Part shown: piece after piece, positions 1 to 6,893 of the stretch
Layout: each line of letters opens with the position of its first letter
How positions within the stretch are numbered: position 1 is the first letter of the stretch
Assembly (NCBI RefSeq): GCF_003290025.1
Contig: NZ_QNHG01000007.1
Location: forward strand, 117,741 to 181,740
Reading direction: 5' to 3'
From: Pseudogemmobacter bohemicus
Lineage (GTDB): Bacteria; Pseudomonadota; Alphaproteobacteria; Rhodobacterales; Rhodobacteraceae
Length of the DNA stretch: 64,000 nt
Notes under the pieces: model-generated
Database searches by the model: none
Seen by the model: only the letters and a program-made list of their open reading frames with translations
Told to the model about the DNA's origin: nothing
Program-made: the position numbers and the translations under genes

Positions 1-504
1 CTCAGGGGACTGGTTGCCATAGGGCTTCTTGCGCTTCATCAGCATCTCGATGGTGCGGATCCTGCCCTGAAGCGTTGTGGGGCTGACAGCGGCATAAAGG
101 CGGTGAAAGGCGGCGCTGGATCTGGTCTCCTCAAACGCAGTCAGCATTTCGAGGATCAACTCGCCCTGGCTGCGGGGCCTATCAGACAGATCGGCGCCAC
201 CGCCTCGCCTGAGCGAAGGATCTGCATCGGCACTGTCCAAACCAGCCCTGTTCGCTGCGATGATCCTGTTGGTCAGGTCGTTCCGGTAGTCCTGGTTTCT
301 CCGCTCGTGGTCATCCCTGACATAGGGGTTGGGGAAGCGGAAATGTTTTTTCACAGCAGCGGGAAGCATCGTTTCAGCATTGATCACGATGGTCAGCAGT
401 TGTTGAACCGACTGGGCATTTGGCTCAGAACCCCACTCATCTATCGATTCAAGCTGGTTCATTACACAATCCGTTACAGGATCACCCGTGGTCCAATATC
501 TCAC
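1..504 (-). CDS. hypothetical protein, partial (runs off left edge)
   Basis: This is an open leftward frame with no stop before the window edge, so at least 168 residues are coded. I chose the GTG at 504-502 because it shares a GTGA overlap with the stop of the preceding gene and has a GGGAG-like ribosome site; the in-frame ATG at 462 is the alternative. The product is charged and soluble, with no membrane segment and no family I recognise. A basic stretch (MKRKKPYG) lies near the visible end. It is the last visible gene of four leftward genes that touch or overlap, so it is probably co-transcribed with them and belongs to the integrated element. Confidence 0.6.
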   Translation of the reverse strand, partial: MRYWTTGDPVTDCVMNQLESIDEWGSEPNAQSVQQLLTIVINAETMLPAAVKKHFRFPNPYVRDDHERRNQDYRNDLTNRIIAANRAGLDSADADPSLRRGGGADLSDRPRSQGELILEMLTAFEETRSSAAFHRLYAAVSPTTLQGRIRTIEMLMKRKKPYGNQSPE

Positions 505-728
505 GTCTCCCGTCCTCTCAGCGCAATCTCCCGGACATGGCACTTCATTGCGTGTTGCATAATGGCTTGATCAAGATTTCGCTCAAATTCCCGCCAGTCG
601 TCTTTTGTCGATACTTGCCGGAAGGTTTTTTCAAGGTGCGCCTTGATCAGCGCGGGAGATTCGCCGGATGGATAGGCGCCATCAAGCCATACAACCAACT
701 GCTCAACGGTCAGGGCGCTTATGGTCAT
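501..728 (-). CDS. small hypothetical protein (75 aa)
   Basis: The ATG at 728 overlaps the stop of the upstream gene as ATGA, which favours it over an in-frame GTG at 737. The product is about 75 residues (starts MTISALTVEQLVVWLDG), acidic to neutral, soluble and probably helical. No family is recognised. Its stop overlaps the next start as GTGA. The tight coupling on both sides is the main evidence that it is a real gene rather than a shadow of frames on the other strand. Confidence 0.55.
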   Translation of the reverse strand: MTISALTVEQLVVWLDGAYPSGESPALIKAHLEKTFRQVSTKDDWREFERNLDQAIMQHAMKCHVREIALRGRET

Positions 729-1051
729 TTGTCCCACCGTGTTTTGGCAACGCCCAGCCGCGAAGGCGCGGGCATCAAATTCGGCGCTTTGCGGGGAGGC
801 TTCGGTGGTATCGGTTCGGCCAGTGCGGCTAACCCTGCTTCGGTGATCCGATAGCCCTTGCCTCCACCCGGCACGATCTCTCCCTCGACGATCATCCCAT
901 ATTCAAGAAGCTGAGAAATAGTCTTCATCCCGCTGGGGAAGCGGCCTCGGGCGATGAAGGAACCCGGATACCCGTTTGGTCTTGTATCGTCATAGCTGCA
1001 CTCTCTGCGCAAGCCGTCCAGCGTGTCTCTGTGAAACTTGCTCAGTTCCAT
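725..1051 (-). CDS. hypothetical protein, possible winged-helix (108 aa)
   Basis: The ATG at 1051 lies 2 nt after the stop of the ribbon-helix-helix gene; the longer frame to 1141 would run inside that gene and is rejected. The N-terminal part (MELSKFHRDTLDGL) is followed by a region ending in GKGYRITEAGLAALAE, which resembles the wing and final helix of winged-helix proteins (the YRITEAG signature is common in them). The C-terminus is proline-rich and basic. A DNA-binding accessory role in the element is inferred, not shown. Confidence 0.55.
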   Translation of the reverse strand: MELSKFHRDTLDGLRRECSYDDTRPNGYPGSFIARGRFPSGMKTISQLLEYGMIVEGEIVPGGGKGYRITEAGLAALAEPIPPKPPRKAPNLMPAPSRLGVAKTRWDK

Positions 1052-1053
1052 CC

Positions 1054-1242
1054 TCAGCCCTTCCGCTCTTCCAGCACCTGGCGGATGAATTCCGGGCGGG
1101 TGGGTTCGGGGTCGAGTTTGGCGCGCTCGGTGTCTACCCATGCCAGAAGCTCGGGGTTGAGGCGGACCATCACGGGTGTGCCCTGGCCAGTAGCTGGCCG
1201 CCCACCACGGTTTTTGGTATCATTTTCTTGTTGAGCGCTCAT
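1054..1242 (-). CDS. ribbon-helix-helix DNA-binding protein (62 aa)
   Basis: A basic, flexible N-terminus (TKNRGGRPATGQG) precedes a strand-helix-helix stretch (VMVRLNPELLAWVD, then PTRPEFIRQVLEERKG) typical of MetJ/Arc/CopG-type repressors, which bind operators as dimers through the N-terminal strand. Length and motif order fit the family. It is the first gene of the leftward run and starts next to a 92-bp divergent promoter region, so autoregulation and control of the rightward genes is a reasonable inference. Its actual target is not visible from sequence. Confidence 0.7.
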   Translation of the reverse strand: MSAQQENDTKNRGGRPATGQGTPVMVRLNPELLAWVDTERAKLDPEPTRPEFIRQVLEERKG

Positions 1243-1334
1243 GTGGTTTATGATATCAGAATAATCGGACCGAGCAAGAAGGTGAGAGTTCTCGCCCGGC
1301 CCTAACCGAAACTCGTTCTTTAGGGAGAACGCGA
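1243..1334. promoter_or_regulatory. divergent control region of the element with a palindrome over the rightward RBS
   Basis: This region separates the leftward RHH operon from the rightward genes and is more AT-rich than its surroundings. It holds a perfect inverted repeat CGTTCT-N6-AGAACG at 1314-1331 that contains the TAGGGAG ribosome site of the gene starting at 1335, and a smaller GAGA-GT-TCTC palindrome at 1284-1293. These are candidate operators for the RHH protein, or an RNA hairpin masking the ribosome site. Confidence 0.4.
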
Positions 1335-1523
1335 ATGGCTACTCATTGCCATAACGGACAGGTCATGCCTGTCGCAAGCCTGCACGAAATCGCCGACATG
1401 CTCACCCTCGCGCTCGACGCGACCGAAAGCGCCTCGGGCTATCCCCAGCACATCCGCGAAGCCCGCAGCTACTGCCGCCGCGCCCTGCGCCAGACCGAAC
1501 GTCTGATGGGGGGCCTGCAATGA
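1335..1523 (+). CDS. small hypothetical protein (62 aa)
   Basis: The ATG follows AGGGAG with good spacing. The protein is short and helical (SLHEIADMLTLALDATES, then a region rich in Arg and Ala), soluble, with Cys and His near the N-terminus (MATHCHNG). No family is recognised. Its last codons overlap the next start as ATGA (1520-1523), so the two genes are translationally coupled. It is probably an accessory gene of the integrated element. Confidence 0.55.
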   Translation: MATHCHNGQVMPVASLHEIADMLTLALDATESASGYPQHIREARSYCRRALRQTERLMGGLQ

Positions 1524-2272
1524 AGCGTCGCCAGTTCATCACCGCCGCCCCCGTGGCGGCCCTCGCCCCTCTTACGGTTTGCGCAGCTTCCGCAGTTGCG
1601 GCGCCCGAGGTCGCGGAAAACCCGGCTCTGCTGGCGCTCGGCGAAGAGCTGCCGCGCGTCGAAGCGGCCTATCATGCGGCCTGCGCGGCCTGGGACGCGA
1701 TGTGGCGCGAGTGGCGCCCGAAATGGCCGCTGGCCCCGGATCCTTGCGTTGTGCAGGGCGGTGGGTGGCTCGGCGAGCTCGAGCGGAACCTTGATGGCTT
1801 TGGCCTTGTCCGCCCTGGGCAGGAAAGGCCAATGCGCCGCCTTGAGCTGCTCAATATGGAAGGCCGGCGAAACACTATGCTCGGGGCGCTGGCTCGGGCG
1901 GCGAGGCGGAAAAGGCCAACGTCTAAGAAGACATTGCTCTACTGGCAGAGCGAAGCGGATCGGGCTGAACTCGGGGTTGCGCTGCTGCCGGGGTATCTGG
2001 CGGAATGCGAGCGCATCAAGAAGGCGTCGAACTTCGATGCAGTCGATGCAGCACGTATCGATGCCCGTGATCGGATGTTCGATTTTGCCCGGCAGGTTTT
2101 GCAGGAGGCATCCAGCACGATTGAGGGGGTGCAGATCAAGGCGCGCGCGGTTGCCGCTCTTGGCAATCTGCGGACCTATGATGCGACATTGGGCAACCTG
2201 AGGGACATGACTGGTCCGAAAGGTCACATGGGGGCGATGCTCGGGAAAGCGTTGCTGGAGGTGTTGACGTGA
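1520..2272 (+). CDS. hypothetical protein with a twin-arginine-like signal (250 aa)
   Basis: The N-terminus MKRRQFITAAPVAALAPL has a twin-arginine pair followed by a hydrophobic stretch and an Ala-rich cleavage region near residue 27 (SAVA, then APEVAENP), so export or at least membrane targeting is likely. The mature part is helical, with many Arg, Glu and Trp (AAWDAMWREWRPKW), and has no enzyme motif I know. Similar signal-bearing proteins of unknown role occur in prophage-like islands of Rhodobacteraceae (general recollection). It is coupled to the preceding small gene. Function unknown. Confidence 0.6.
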   Translation: MKRRQFITAAPVAALAPLTVCAASAVAAPEVAENPALLALGEELPRVEAAYHAACAAWDAMWREWRPKWPLAPDPCVVQGGGWLGELERNLDGFGLVRPGQERPMRRLELLNMEGRRNTMLGALARAARRKRPTSKKTLLYWQSEADRAELGVALLPGYLAECERIKKASNFDAVDAARIDARDRMFDFARQVLQEASSTIEGVQIKARAVAALGNLRTYDATLGNLRDMTGPKGHMGAMLGKALLEVLT

Positions 2273-2273
2273 T

Positions 2274-2319
2274 TGACCGTAGCTGTTGGCGATGGTATGA
2301 CCGTTGCTGACAGCTACGG
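2274..2319. repeat. iterated operator-like repeat and hairpin before the MerR-like gene
   Basis: There are two direct copies of TGACCGT(A/T)GCTG, at 2274-2285 and 2298-2309, and a reverse copy, so that CCGTAGCTGT (2277-2286) and ACAGCTACGG (2310-2319) form perfect 10-bp inverted arms. The 3' arm abuts the GGAG ribosome site of the gene starting at 2329. This could be an operator for the DNA-binding protein encoded just downstream, or an RNA stem controlling its translation. Confidence 0.5.
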
Positions 2320-2328
2320 AGTTGAATT

Positions 2329-2859
2329 ATGAAAACCTATACCCATACGCCTGCGGATGTTCGTGTCGTTTCGTTCTGGTCGCCGGAGCTCCTCCGCGAC
2401 TATCGTTTGAAGGGCTACCTCGAAGCCTATGGCGAGAAGGGCGCAAATGGCCACTGGCTCTACTCGAGCCGCGACCTCGTCGCATTCTGGGTCGCCGAAG
2501 CTCTTCACGGGCGGGGTAAGCAGCTCGATCTGCCTGTGAAAGGCGAGCGGCCCATGGATTTGAAGCGCCTCTTCGAGCATTCGTGGATCATCGCGGAATT
2601 CGTTGCAAAGCATATTGCGGGCATCGACGCTCCGGTGTTCTGGGGGCACGGTGATGTGCGGCGCGAAAAGGGGGTGTCCGATCACGGTGAGACGCTCTCG
2701 CTGAACCACCCGATCCGCTTCAAGGCCAATACCTATGAGCAGATCGAGTGGCTCGACCTCTACGCAATGGATGTGGTGAACACCAAGGCCCTTGCGAGCT
2801 TCGCGTCGAGTGCTGTGTGCAAGATCGTTTCCGGCATGACTTTTGAGCCGGAGGCCTAA
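2329..2859 (+). CDS. hypothetical protein with MerR-like N-terminal domain (176 aa)
   Basis: The ATG has GGAG about 7 nt upstream. Residues roughly 18-60 read PELLRDYRLKGYLEAYG and then GHWLYSSRDLVAFWVAEAL, which matches the helix-turn-helix/wing pattern of MerR-type domains (xxLRYYE...G, GYRLYSxxDL). The remainder (residues 75-176) is not recognised and lacks the usual MerR dimerisation coil. It may be a regulator or excisionase-like factor of the element; the iterated repeat just upstream would suit autoregulation. The domain call rests on pattern only. Confidence 0.55.
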   Translation: MKTYTHTPADVRVVSFWSPELLRDYRLKGYLEAYGEKGANGHWLYSSRDLVAFWVAEALHGRGKQLDLPVKGERPMDLKRLFEHSWIIAEFVAKHIAGIDAPVFWGHGDVRREKGVSDHGETLSLNHPIRFKANTYEQIEWLDLYAMDVVNTKALASFASSAVCKIVSGMTFEPEA

Positions 2860-2862
2860 TCT

Positions 2863-3087
2863 ATGGATGCCAAAACTATCACGGCATGGAACATCCCAGA
2901 GCCCTTCCACGCTCTCCATATGCTTATCCTGCGTGAGCCGGATGGCGAAGATGATGACAACCGTTATTACCGTAAGCATCTCTATATGATTGATGCGGAT
3001 GCCGAGGGTGGAAAAGTCCTGTTGAAACGCGGTCCCCGCATTACCTATCCGAAGTTCTATAAAGTCGAATCCGAGGTCGCTGTCTGA
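2863..3087 (+). CDS. small hypothetical protein (74 aa)
   Basis: It starts 3 nt after the stop of the MerR-like gene and is probably co-transcribed with it. The product is soluble and acidic in the middle (EPDGEDDDNRYYRKH), with a predicted mixed alpha/beta content and no motif I recognise. It is followed by 136 bp of AT-rich non-coding DNA ahead of the recombination genes. A real but uncharacterised cargo or regulatory gene of the element is the best description. Confidence 0.5.
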   Translation: MDAKTITAWNIPEPFHALHMLILREPDGEDDDNRYYRKHLYMIDADAEGGKVLLKRGPRITYPKFYKVESEVAV

Positions 3088-3223
3088 TTCATGTGGAAAA
3101 CTAAAATCAGGTGCTTTGGATTTTCTCTGAGCTGAAAGACAATAGGTAAACACGCGTGATCGCACGAAAATCCGTATTTTCGATGTGGTGACCTGACACT
3201 AAAATGAGCTGCCGGATAGACTG
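3088..3223. promoter_or_regulatory. AT-rich control region before the xis/int genes
   Basis: This 136-bp gap contains a perfect palindrome CGAAAAT-CCGT-ATTTTCG at 3165-3182. ATGTGG occurs twice (3091-3096, 3183-3188) and ACTAAAAT occurs twice (3100-3107, 3198-3205), with TCAGGT and ACCTGA in opposite orientation beside them. It is a likely promoter/operator for the excisionase and integrase genes; some repeats could be recombinase arm sites. Confidence 0.4.
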
Positions 3224-3481
3224 ATGACCCGAGTGCAACCGCATATCACCCCGCCGGGGAGCCTGCGCCGCGAAGATGCGGCCCGGTATTGCGGTTGCTC
3301 GCCCGCCCATTTCGACAAGCTGGTGAGGGAGGGCATCATGCCGGAGGCGCGCAATTTGGGCGGCGTTAAGGTCTGGCTGCGTGAGGAACTCGAACAGGCA
3401 ATGTATGCCTTGCCGGTCTTCGGCAGAGCTCCCGGTGATGCAGGAGGCGGCAATTCATGCGACGCGGCCTTCGGTCTGTAA
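3224..3481 (+). CDS. excisionase-like helix-turn-helix protein (85 aa)
   Basis: Residues about 14-55 (SLRREDAARYCGCSPAHFDK, then GGVKVWLREELEQAMYAL) have the winged-helix layout of AlpA/Xis-type small DNA-binding proteins, in which an N-terminal 'xxxxAAxxxGxSxxxF' helix pair precedes a short wing. Such proteins steer tyrosine integrases toward excision or regulate them. It overlaps the integrase start by 25 nt, as xis/int pairs often do. The C-terminal tail (GDAGGGNSCDAAFGL) looks unstructured because it overlaps the integrase ribosome site and start. Confidence 0.7.
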   Translation: MTRVQPHITPPGSLRREDAARYCGCSPAHFDKLVREGIMPEARNLGGVKVWLREELEQAMYALPVFGRAPGDAGGGNSCDAAFGL

Positions 3482-4578
3482 AGCTCAAACACCTGAATCC
3501 GTCTGGCATCTGGCCCAGCGGAAATCCCCGATTTTACTATCGCCCCAAGGGCAAGAAGGGCATTCCGATGCCCGATCTGCCGATAGACCATCCTGCTTTC
3601 CTCAAAGCCTATGCCGAGGCCCATGGAGCGCCTGCGCCGGTAGTGGTGCGGTCGGGGACGCTTGCGGCGGCTGTGGTGGCCTATAAGGGGTCGGAGGTGT
3701 TTCGGGGGCTGGCCGCCTCGACCAGGGCGCGGCGGCGCACGGCGCTGGATGATATTCTCACCCTGTATGGGTCCGGCAAGGTTGCTGATCTTGAGGATCG
3801 TCATATTCGGAAGGATCTTGAGCGGTTCCAAACGCATGCCCGGAATGGCCGTCTTAAGATCTGGAGGGCGTTTTGCGCCTGGATGGCCACAGAATACAAA
3901 TTGCCTGCCAGTGCCGCCGCGACGCTGTCCCGGGTCAAGGTGCCGAAGTCCGATGGTCATATCCCGTGGGACGGTGAGCAGATCTCGCAATTCCGCGCTT
4001 TCTGGCCGATTGGTTCTGTCGAGCGTCTGGCTTTCGAACTGCTCTACTGGACGGGTGCCCGCATCTCAGATGCGGTGTGCCTGGGTGAGGGTAACATCGA
4101 CCATGACGGGTGGTTGAATTTCCGCCAGGTGAAGACCGGCGGTGAGGTTTCAATTCCGTATGACCGTGAGTTGCCAACCTTCGCCGAAGACTTTGCCGAG
4201 GATCTCGCCCAGTTGCACCGCGCGATCAACGCCCGGAATGACCGGCATGTGACCTTCATGACGACCAGGCAGGGGGCCAGTCGGTCTGCCAAGTCGGTTT
4301 CACAGTGGTTCGCCAGAAAGGTGCGGGAGGCTGGGATCGAGGGGCGCACCGCGCACGGCCTCCGGAAATCCCGCACCATAGACCTGATCGAGGCCGAGGC
4401 GACCACACACCAGATTGGTGCCTGGACGGGTCATGAATCTCTCAAAGAAATCGAAAACTACGGAAAGAAATACGGGCGCCGCAGGGCTCTCTCCAAAACG
4501 AAAAAAGAACAGAAAGTTCCAACTATTCCGGAAAAGTTCCAAAAGAAGCAAAAAAATGAAACAAAAACGGCTAGTTGA
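3457..4578 (+). CDS. tyrosine-type site-specific integrase (373 aa)
   Basis: It cuts and rejoins DNA to integrate or excise the element. The catalytic set is visible: Arg202 in GARISDAV, Lys226 in KTGG, His300-x-x-Arg303 in HGLRK, His326 in GHES, and the nucleophile Tyr335 in IENYGKKY. The core-binding region is about residues 70-160. An AGGAGG site about 9 nt upstream supports the ATG at 3457. The tail after Tyr335 is Lys-rich and coded by AT-rich DNA unlike its neighbours. The gene points toward pepA and is the outermost gene, as expected at an element boundary; the rest of the element lies to the left. Confidence 0.9.
   Translation: MRRGLRSVKLKHLNPSGIWPSGNPRFYYRPKGKKGIPMPDLPIDHPAFLKAYAEAHGAPAPVVVRSGTLAAAVVAYKGSEVFRGLAASTRARRRTALDDILTLYGSGKVADLEDRHIRKDLERFQTHARNGRLKIWRAFCAWMATEYKLPASAAATLSRVKVPKSDGHIPWDGEQISQFRAFWPIGSVERLAFELLYWTGARISDAVCLGEGNIDHDGWLNFRQVKTGGEVSIPYDRELPTFAEDFAEDLAQLHRAINARNDRHVTFMTTRQGASRSAKSVSQWFARKVREAGIEGRTAHGLRKSRTIDLIEAEATTHQIGAWTGHESLKEIENYGKKYGRRRALSKTKKEQKVPTIPEKFQKKQKNETKTAS
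4513..4542 (+). repeat. direct repeats AAAGTTCCAA inside the integrase 3' end
   Basis: AAAGTTCCAA occurs at 4513-4522 and 4533-4542, exactly 20 bp apart (about two helical turns), within unusually A-rich integrase sequence close to the element edge. They may be integrase arm-type sites or simply reflect the Lys-rich tail. Confidence 0.35.
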
Positions 4579-4593
4579 AAAACGGGTGGCAAT

Positions 4594-4618
4594 CCGGAGG
4601 GGTGCAAAACCCCTCCGG
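4594..4618. terminator. strong stem-loop between integrase and pepA
   Basis: Perfect 10-bp arms CCGGAGGGGT and ACCCCTCCGG flank the 5-nt loop GCAAA. The stem sits between two convergent genes (stops at 4578 and 4634) and can act in both directions. No long T-run follows immediately on either strand, so efficiency is uncertain. It may also lie at or near the integration site. Confidence 0.6.
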
Positions 4619-4633
4619 GTGCCAGCCAGCGGC

Positions 4634-6133
4634 TCAGGCGCCGGCCCTGAACGCCGCCGCCGCTCCCGAGGAAATCCATTCCTCCAGCAATTGCACCCCG
4701 AACCCGGCGCCGCCGGCCCGTGCATGAGGGCGGTCTTCGTCGATCAGCTCCTTGCCGGCGATGTCGAGATGTACATAGGGCACGCCTTCCGCGAAATTCT
4801 TCAGGAAAGCGGCCGCGACCGGCGCGTCACCATCCTCCAGATCGCGGCCATGCTGGCGCAGATCGGCGATCGGAGATTTCAGGTTCTCGTCATAGGCCGG
4901 GTCCAGCGGCAGCCGCCAGAACCGCTCGCCCGTGGCCTCCCCGGCGGCCAGCAGCGCATCGGCCAGCGCGTCATGCGTGGCGAACAGCCCGGCAAAGACA
5001 TGACCCAGTCCACGCATCACCGAATAGGTCAGCGTTGCCAGATCGATGATGGCTTTCGGCTCAAACCGAGTCGCGGTGTAATGCAGCACATCGGCCAGCA
5101 CCATGCGGCCCTCACAATCGGTGTCGAACACCTCGACCGTGCGGCCCGACATCGTGGAGACCACATCGCCTGGCTTATATGAGCTGCCCGAGAGCATATT
5201 CTCCGCCACGCCCAGCACGCCGACCACATGCACCGCTGCCTTCTGCCGCGCCAGCGCCAGCATCGCGCCGATCACCGCCGCCGCGCCGCCCATATCGCCC
5301 TTCATGGTGAACATCTGCGGCCCGGTCTTGATCGCGAGGCCCCCGGCATCGAAACACATGCCCTTGCCGACCAGCGCCAGCGGTTGCCCCTCGGCCCCTT
5401 TATAGCTCAGCACGATCACCCGGGGCGCGCGGGCCGAGCCATTGCCGACCGCCAGCACCGCGCCCATGCCCAGACGCTCCAGATCGGCGCACTCCAGCAC
5501 TTCGATGCCGATCCCGGCCTCGCGCAGCGGGTTCAGATAATCGGCGAAAGTGTCGGGGTTCAGATGGCTGGCCGGGTAATTCACCAGGCTGCGCGCAAGG
5601 CTGACCCCTTCGGCCAGCGCCTCGCTGCGAGGAAGCGAGGCGGTTTCGGTGGTTTCCAGCGTCAGGGCAAGATCAAAGGGCCTGTCCGCCTTTGCCATCA
5701 TCTCGAAGCGGTAATTCCCGAGCCGCATTCCCAGCACCAGCTGTGCCAGAACCGCATCGGTTGCCAGCGGGCCCGCGCCGCATTCGAACAGCATGAGCGC
5801 CGCCGGCTCGGCCTCGGTCTCCAGATGCCTCGCGAGCGCCGATCCGGCCCGGCTGGCGATCAGCGGCGTCAGCACCTCAGCCGGCCCCAGATCCAGCACC
5901 ACCACGCGCCGCGCTTTCAGCCCTTGCGGCGCCAGCAGGTCGATGCACTCCCCGGCTTTCCCGGTGAACCGCGGCGCCTCCGCCGCGCGGCTGATCGCCC
6001 CACCGCTGAGCGCATCCAGCGCAGCGGCTCCTGAACCGAACCCCCCGCCGCCATTGCGCAAAATCACAATCGCGCCCTCATAATGCGACAGTTCAGTGCT
6101 GCCGGGCTGCGCCAGGTGGAGGGTGATGGACAT
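4634..6133 (-). CDS. pepA: leucyl aminopeptidase, M17 family (499 aa)
   Basis: This is a cytosolic two-metal aminopeptidase that releases N-terminal residues from peptides. The C-terminal catalytic domain shows the metal and catalytic residues: VGKGMCFDAGG (Lys, Asp), KGDMGG (Asp), and the signature region DTDCEGRM, where the family norm is NTDAEGRL. The ligand Asp, Glu and the active-site Arg are kept, but Asn is replaced by Asp and Ala by Cys. Length fits the family (about 480-500). It is a single gene ending against the integrated element, whose insertion seems to have left its coding frame intact. An earlier start is unlikely because the frame opens at MSITLHL. Confidence 0.9.
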   Translation of the reverse strand: MSITLHLAQPGSTELSHYEGAIVILRNGGGGFGSGAAALDALSGGAISRAAEAPRFTGKAGECIDLLAPQGLKARRVVVLDLGPAEVLTPLIASRAGSALARHLETEAEPAALMLFECGAGPLATDAVLAQLVLGMRLGNYRFEMMAKADRPFDLALTLETTETASLPRSEALAEGVSLARSLVNYPASHLNPDTFADYLNPLREAGIGIEVLECADLERLGMGAVLAVGNGSARAPRVIVLSYKGAEGQPLALVGKGMCFDAGGLAIKTGPQMFTMKGDMGGAAAVIGAMLALARQKAAVHVVGVLGVAENMLSGSSYKPGDVVSTMSGRTVEVFDTDCEGRMVLADVLHYTATRFEPKAIIDLATLTYSVMRGLGHVFAGLFATHDALADALLAAGEATGERFWRLPLDPAYDENLKSPIADLRQHGRDLEDGDAPVAAAFLKNFAEGVPYVHLDIAGKELIDEDRPHARAGGAGFGVQLLEEWISSGAAAAFRAGA

Positions 6134-6403
6134 GGGCCGATCCTGTCATTTGATCATATTGCCGCAATACTAGACCCCGGGCGCGGCAATGCAATGGGTC
6201 AAAAGGGCTGCCCGGACCTGTGATCGGAGAATATTCCTGTTGCAACGCAGCATGTTACCAGAATTGAGAGCCTGGTCATATCTGGTCAGCATCGGCACTG
6301 GAAGGCTGGGGATGTGCCTTGTCCGACCCATGCCCGGGCGGGGCTGCGATCCGGGATAAAACGCCATCCGGCCGGCACCGGACCGCCAGCAGCAGGAGCG
6401 ATC

Positions 6404-6870
6404 TTGACCAATCCTTCCCAGGGGCAGGCCTCTGCCGCCGATCTCCCCTCTACATTTGGCCTGTCGCAAGGAGGTTTCGGTGCCTTCGCCTGCCGCCTGC
6501 CGCCTGCCGCCGATCTGACCGATGCGCTGCGCGCCTTTCAGCGCCAGAGCGGGGTCGCGGCGATTTCGGTTGTTCCCTGTGCCTGCCGCCTGACCCGGGC
6601 GCTGATCCGCCATGCGAACCGGCCCGAAGGCACGCTCTGCCAGGGGCATTTCGAGATCACCTCGCTGACCGGCACCGTCGATCCGGGTGGCGAGCATGTG
6701 CATCCCACCATCACCGATGGCGAGGGGTGCGCCTTTGGCCGCCATCTGCTGCCAGACAGCGCCGTCTGTACCACAGCCGGGATCACGGTTCGCTGCCGGT
6801 TGACCTCATCTTCACCCGCGAGCCCTGCGCTTTGCCCGGCTATGACGAGCTGGTCATCCATCCCGCTTAA
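6404..6870 (+). pseudogene. PPC-domain (DUF296-type) DNA-binding protein, frameshifted
   Basis: From a TTG at 6404 (AGGAG 5 nt upstream) the frame reads a PPC/DUF296 protein: DLTDALRAFQRQSGVAAISV, then HANRPEGTL, EITSLTGTVDPGGEHVHP and DGEGCAFGRHLLPDSAV. Near 6787 the reading frame changes, and the usual ending (SLPVDLIFTREP, then LPGYDELVIHPA) continues in another frame to the stop at 6868-6870. One indel is enough to explain this. PPC proteins of this type often precede ECF-transporter genes in Rhodobacteraceae (recollection), and decayed ECF genes follow here. The 270 bp before it, back to pepA, hold no feature I can support. Confidence 0.75.
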
Positions 6871-6893
6871 ATTGAATCCAGAGGAGCCCATCC

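Noticed and set aside
103-854. Rightward frames at 103-570 and 420-854
   Set aside because: The leftward genes here interlock by GTGA and ATGA overlaps and have sensible amino-acid composition, so the rightward frames are shadows.
4579-4634. tRNA gene as integration target
   Set aside because: No cloverleaf-forming sequence is present; only a 10-bp-arm stem-loop is seen.
4634-6133. PepA as a catalytically dead paralogue
   Set aside because: Although the signature is DTDCEGRM, the Lys, the metal-binding Asp and Glu residues and the active-site Arg are all retained.
6170-6745. Leftward open frame (191 codons) opposite the PPC gene
   Set aside because: The rightward strand shows a conserved PPC-domain sequence; the leftward frame has no recognisable pattern or ribosome site.
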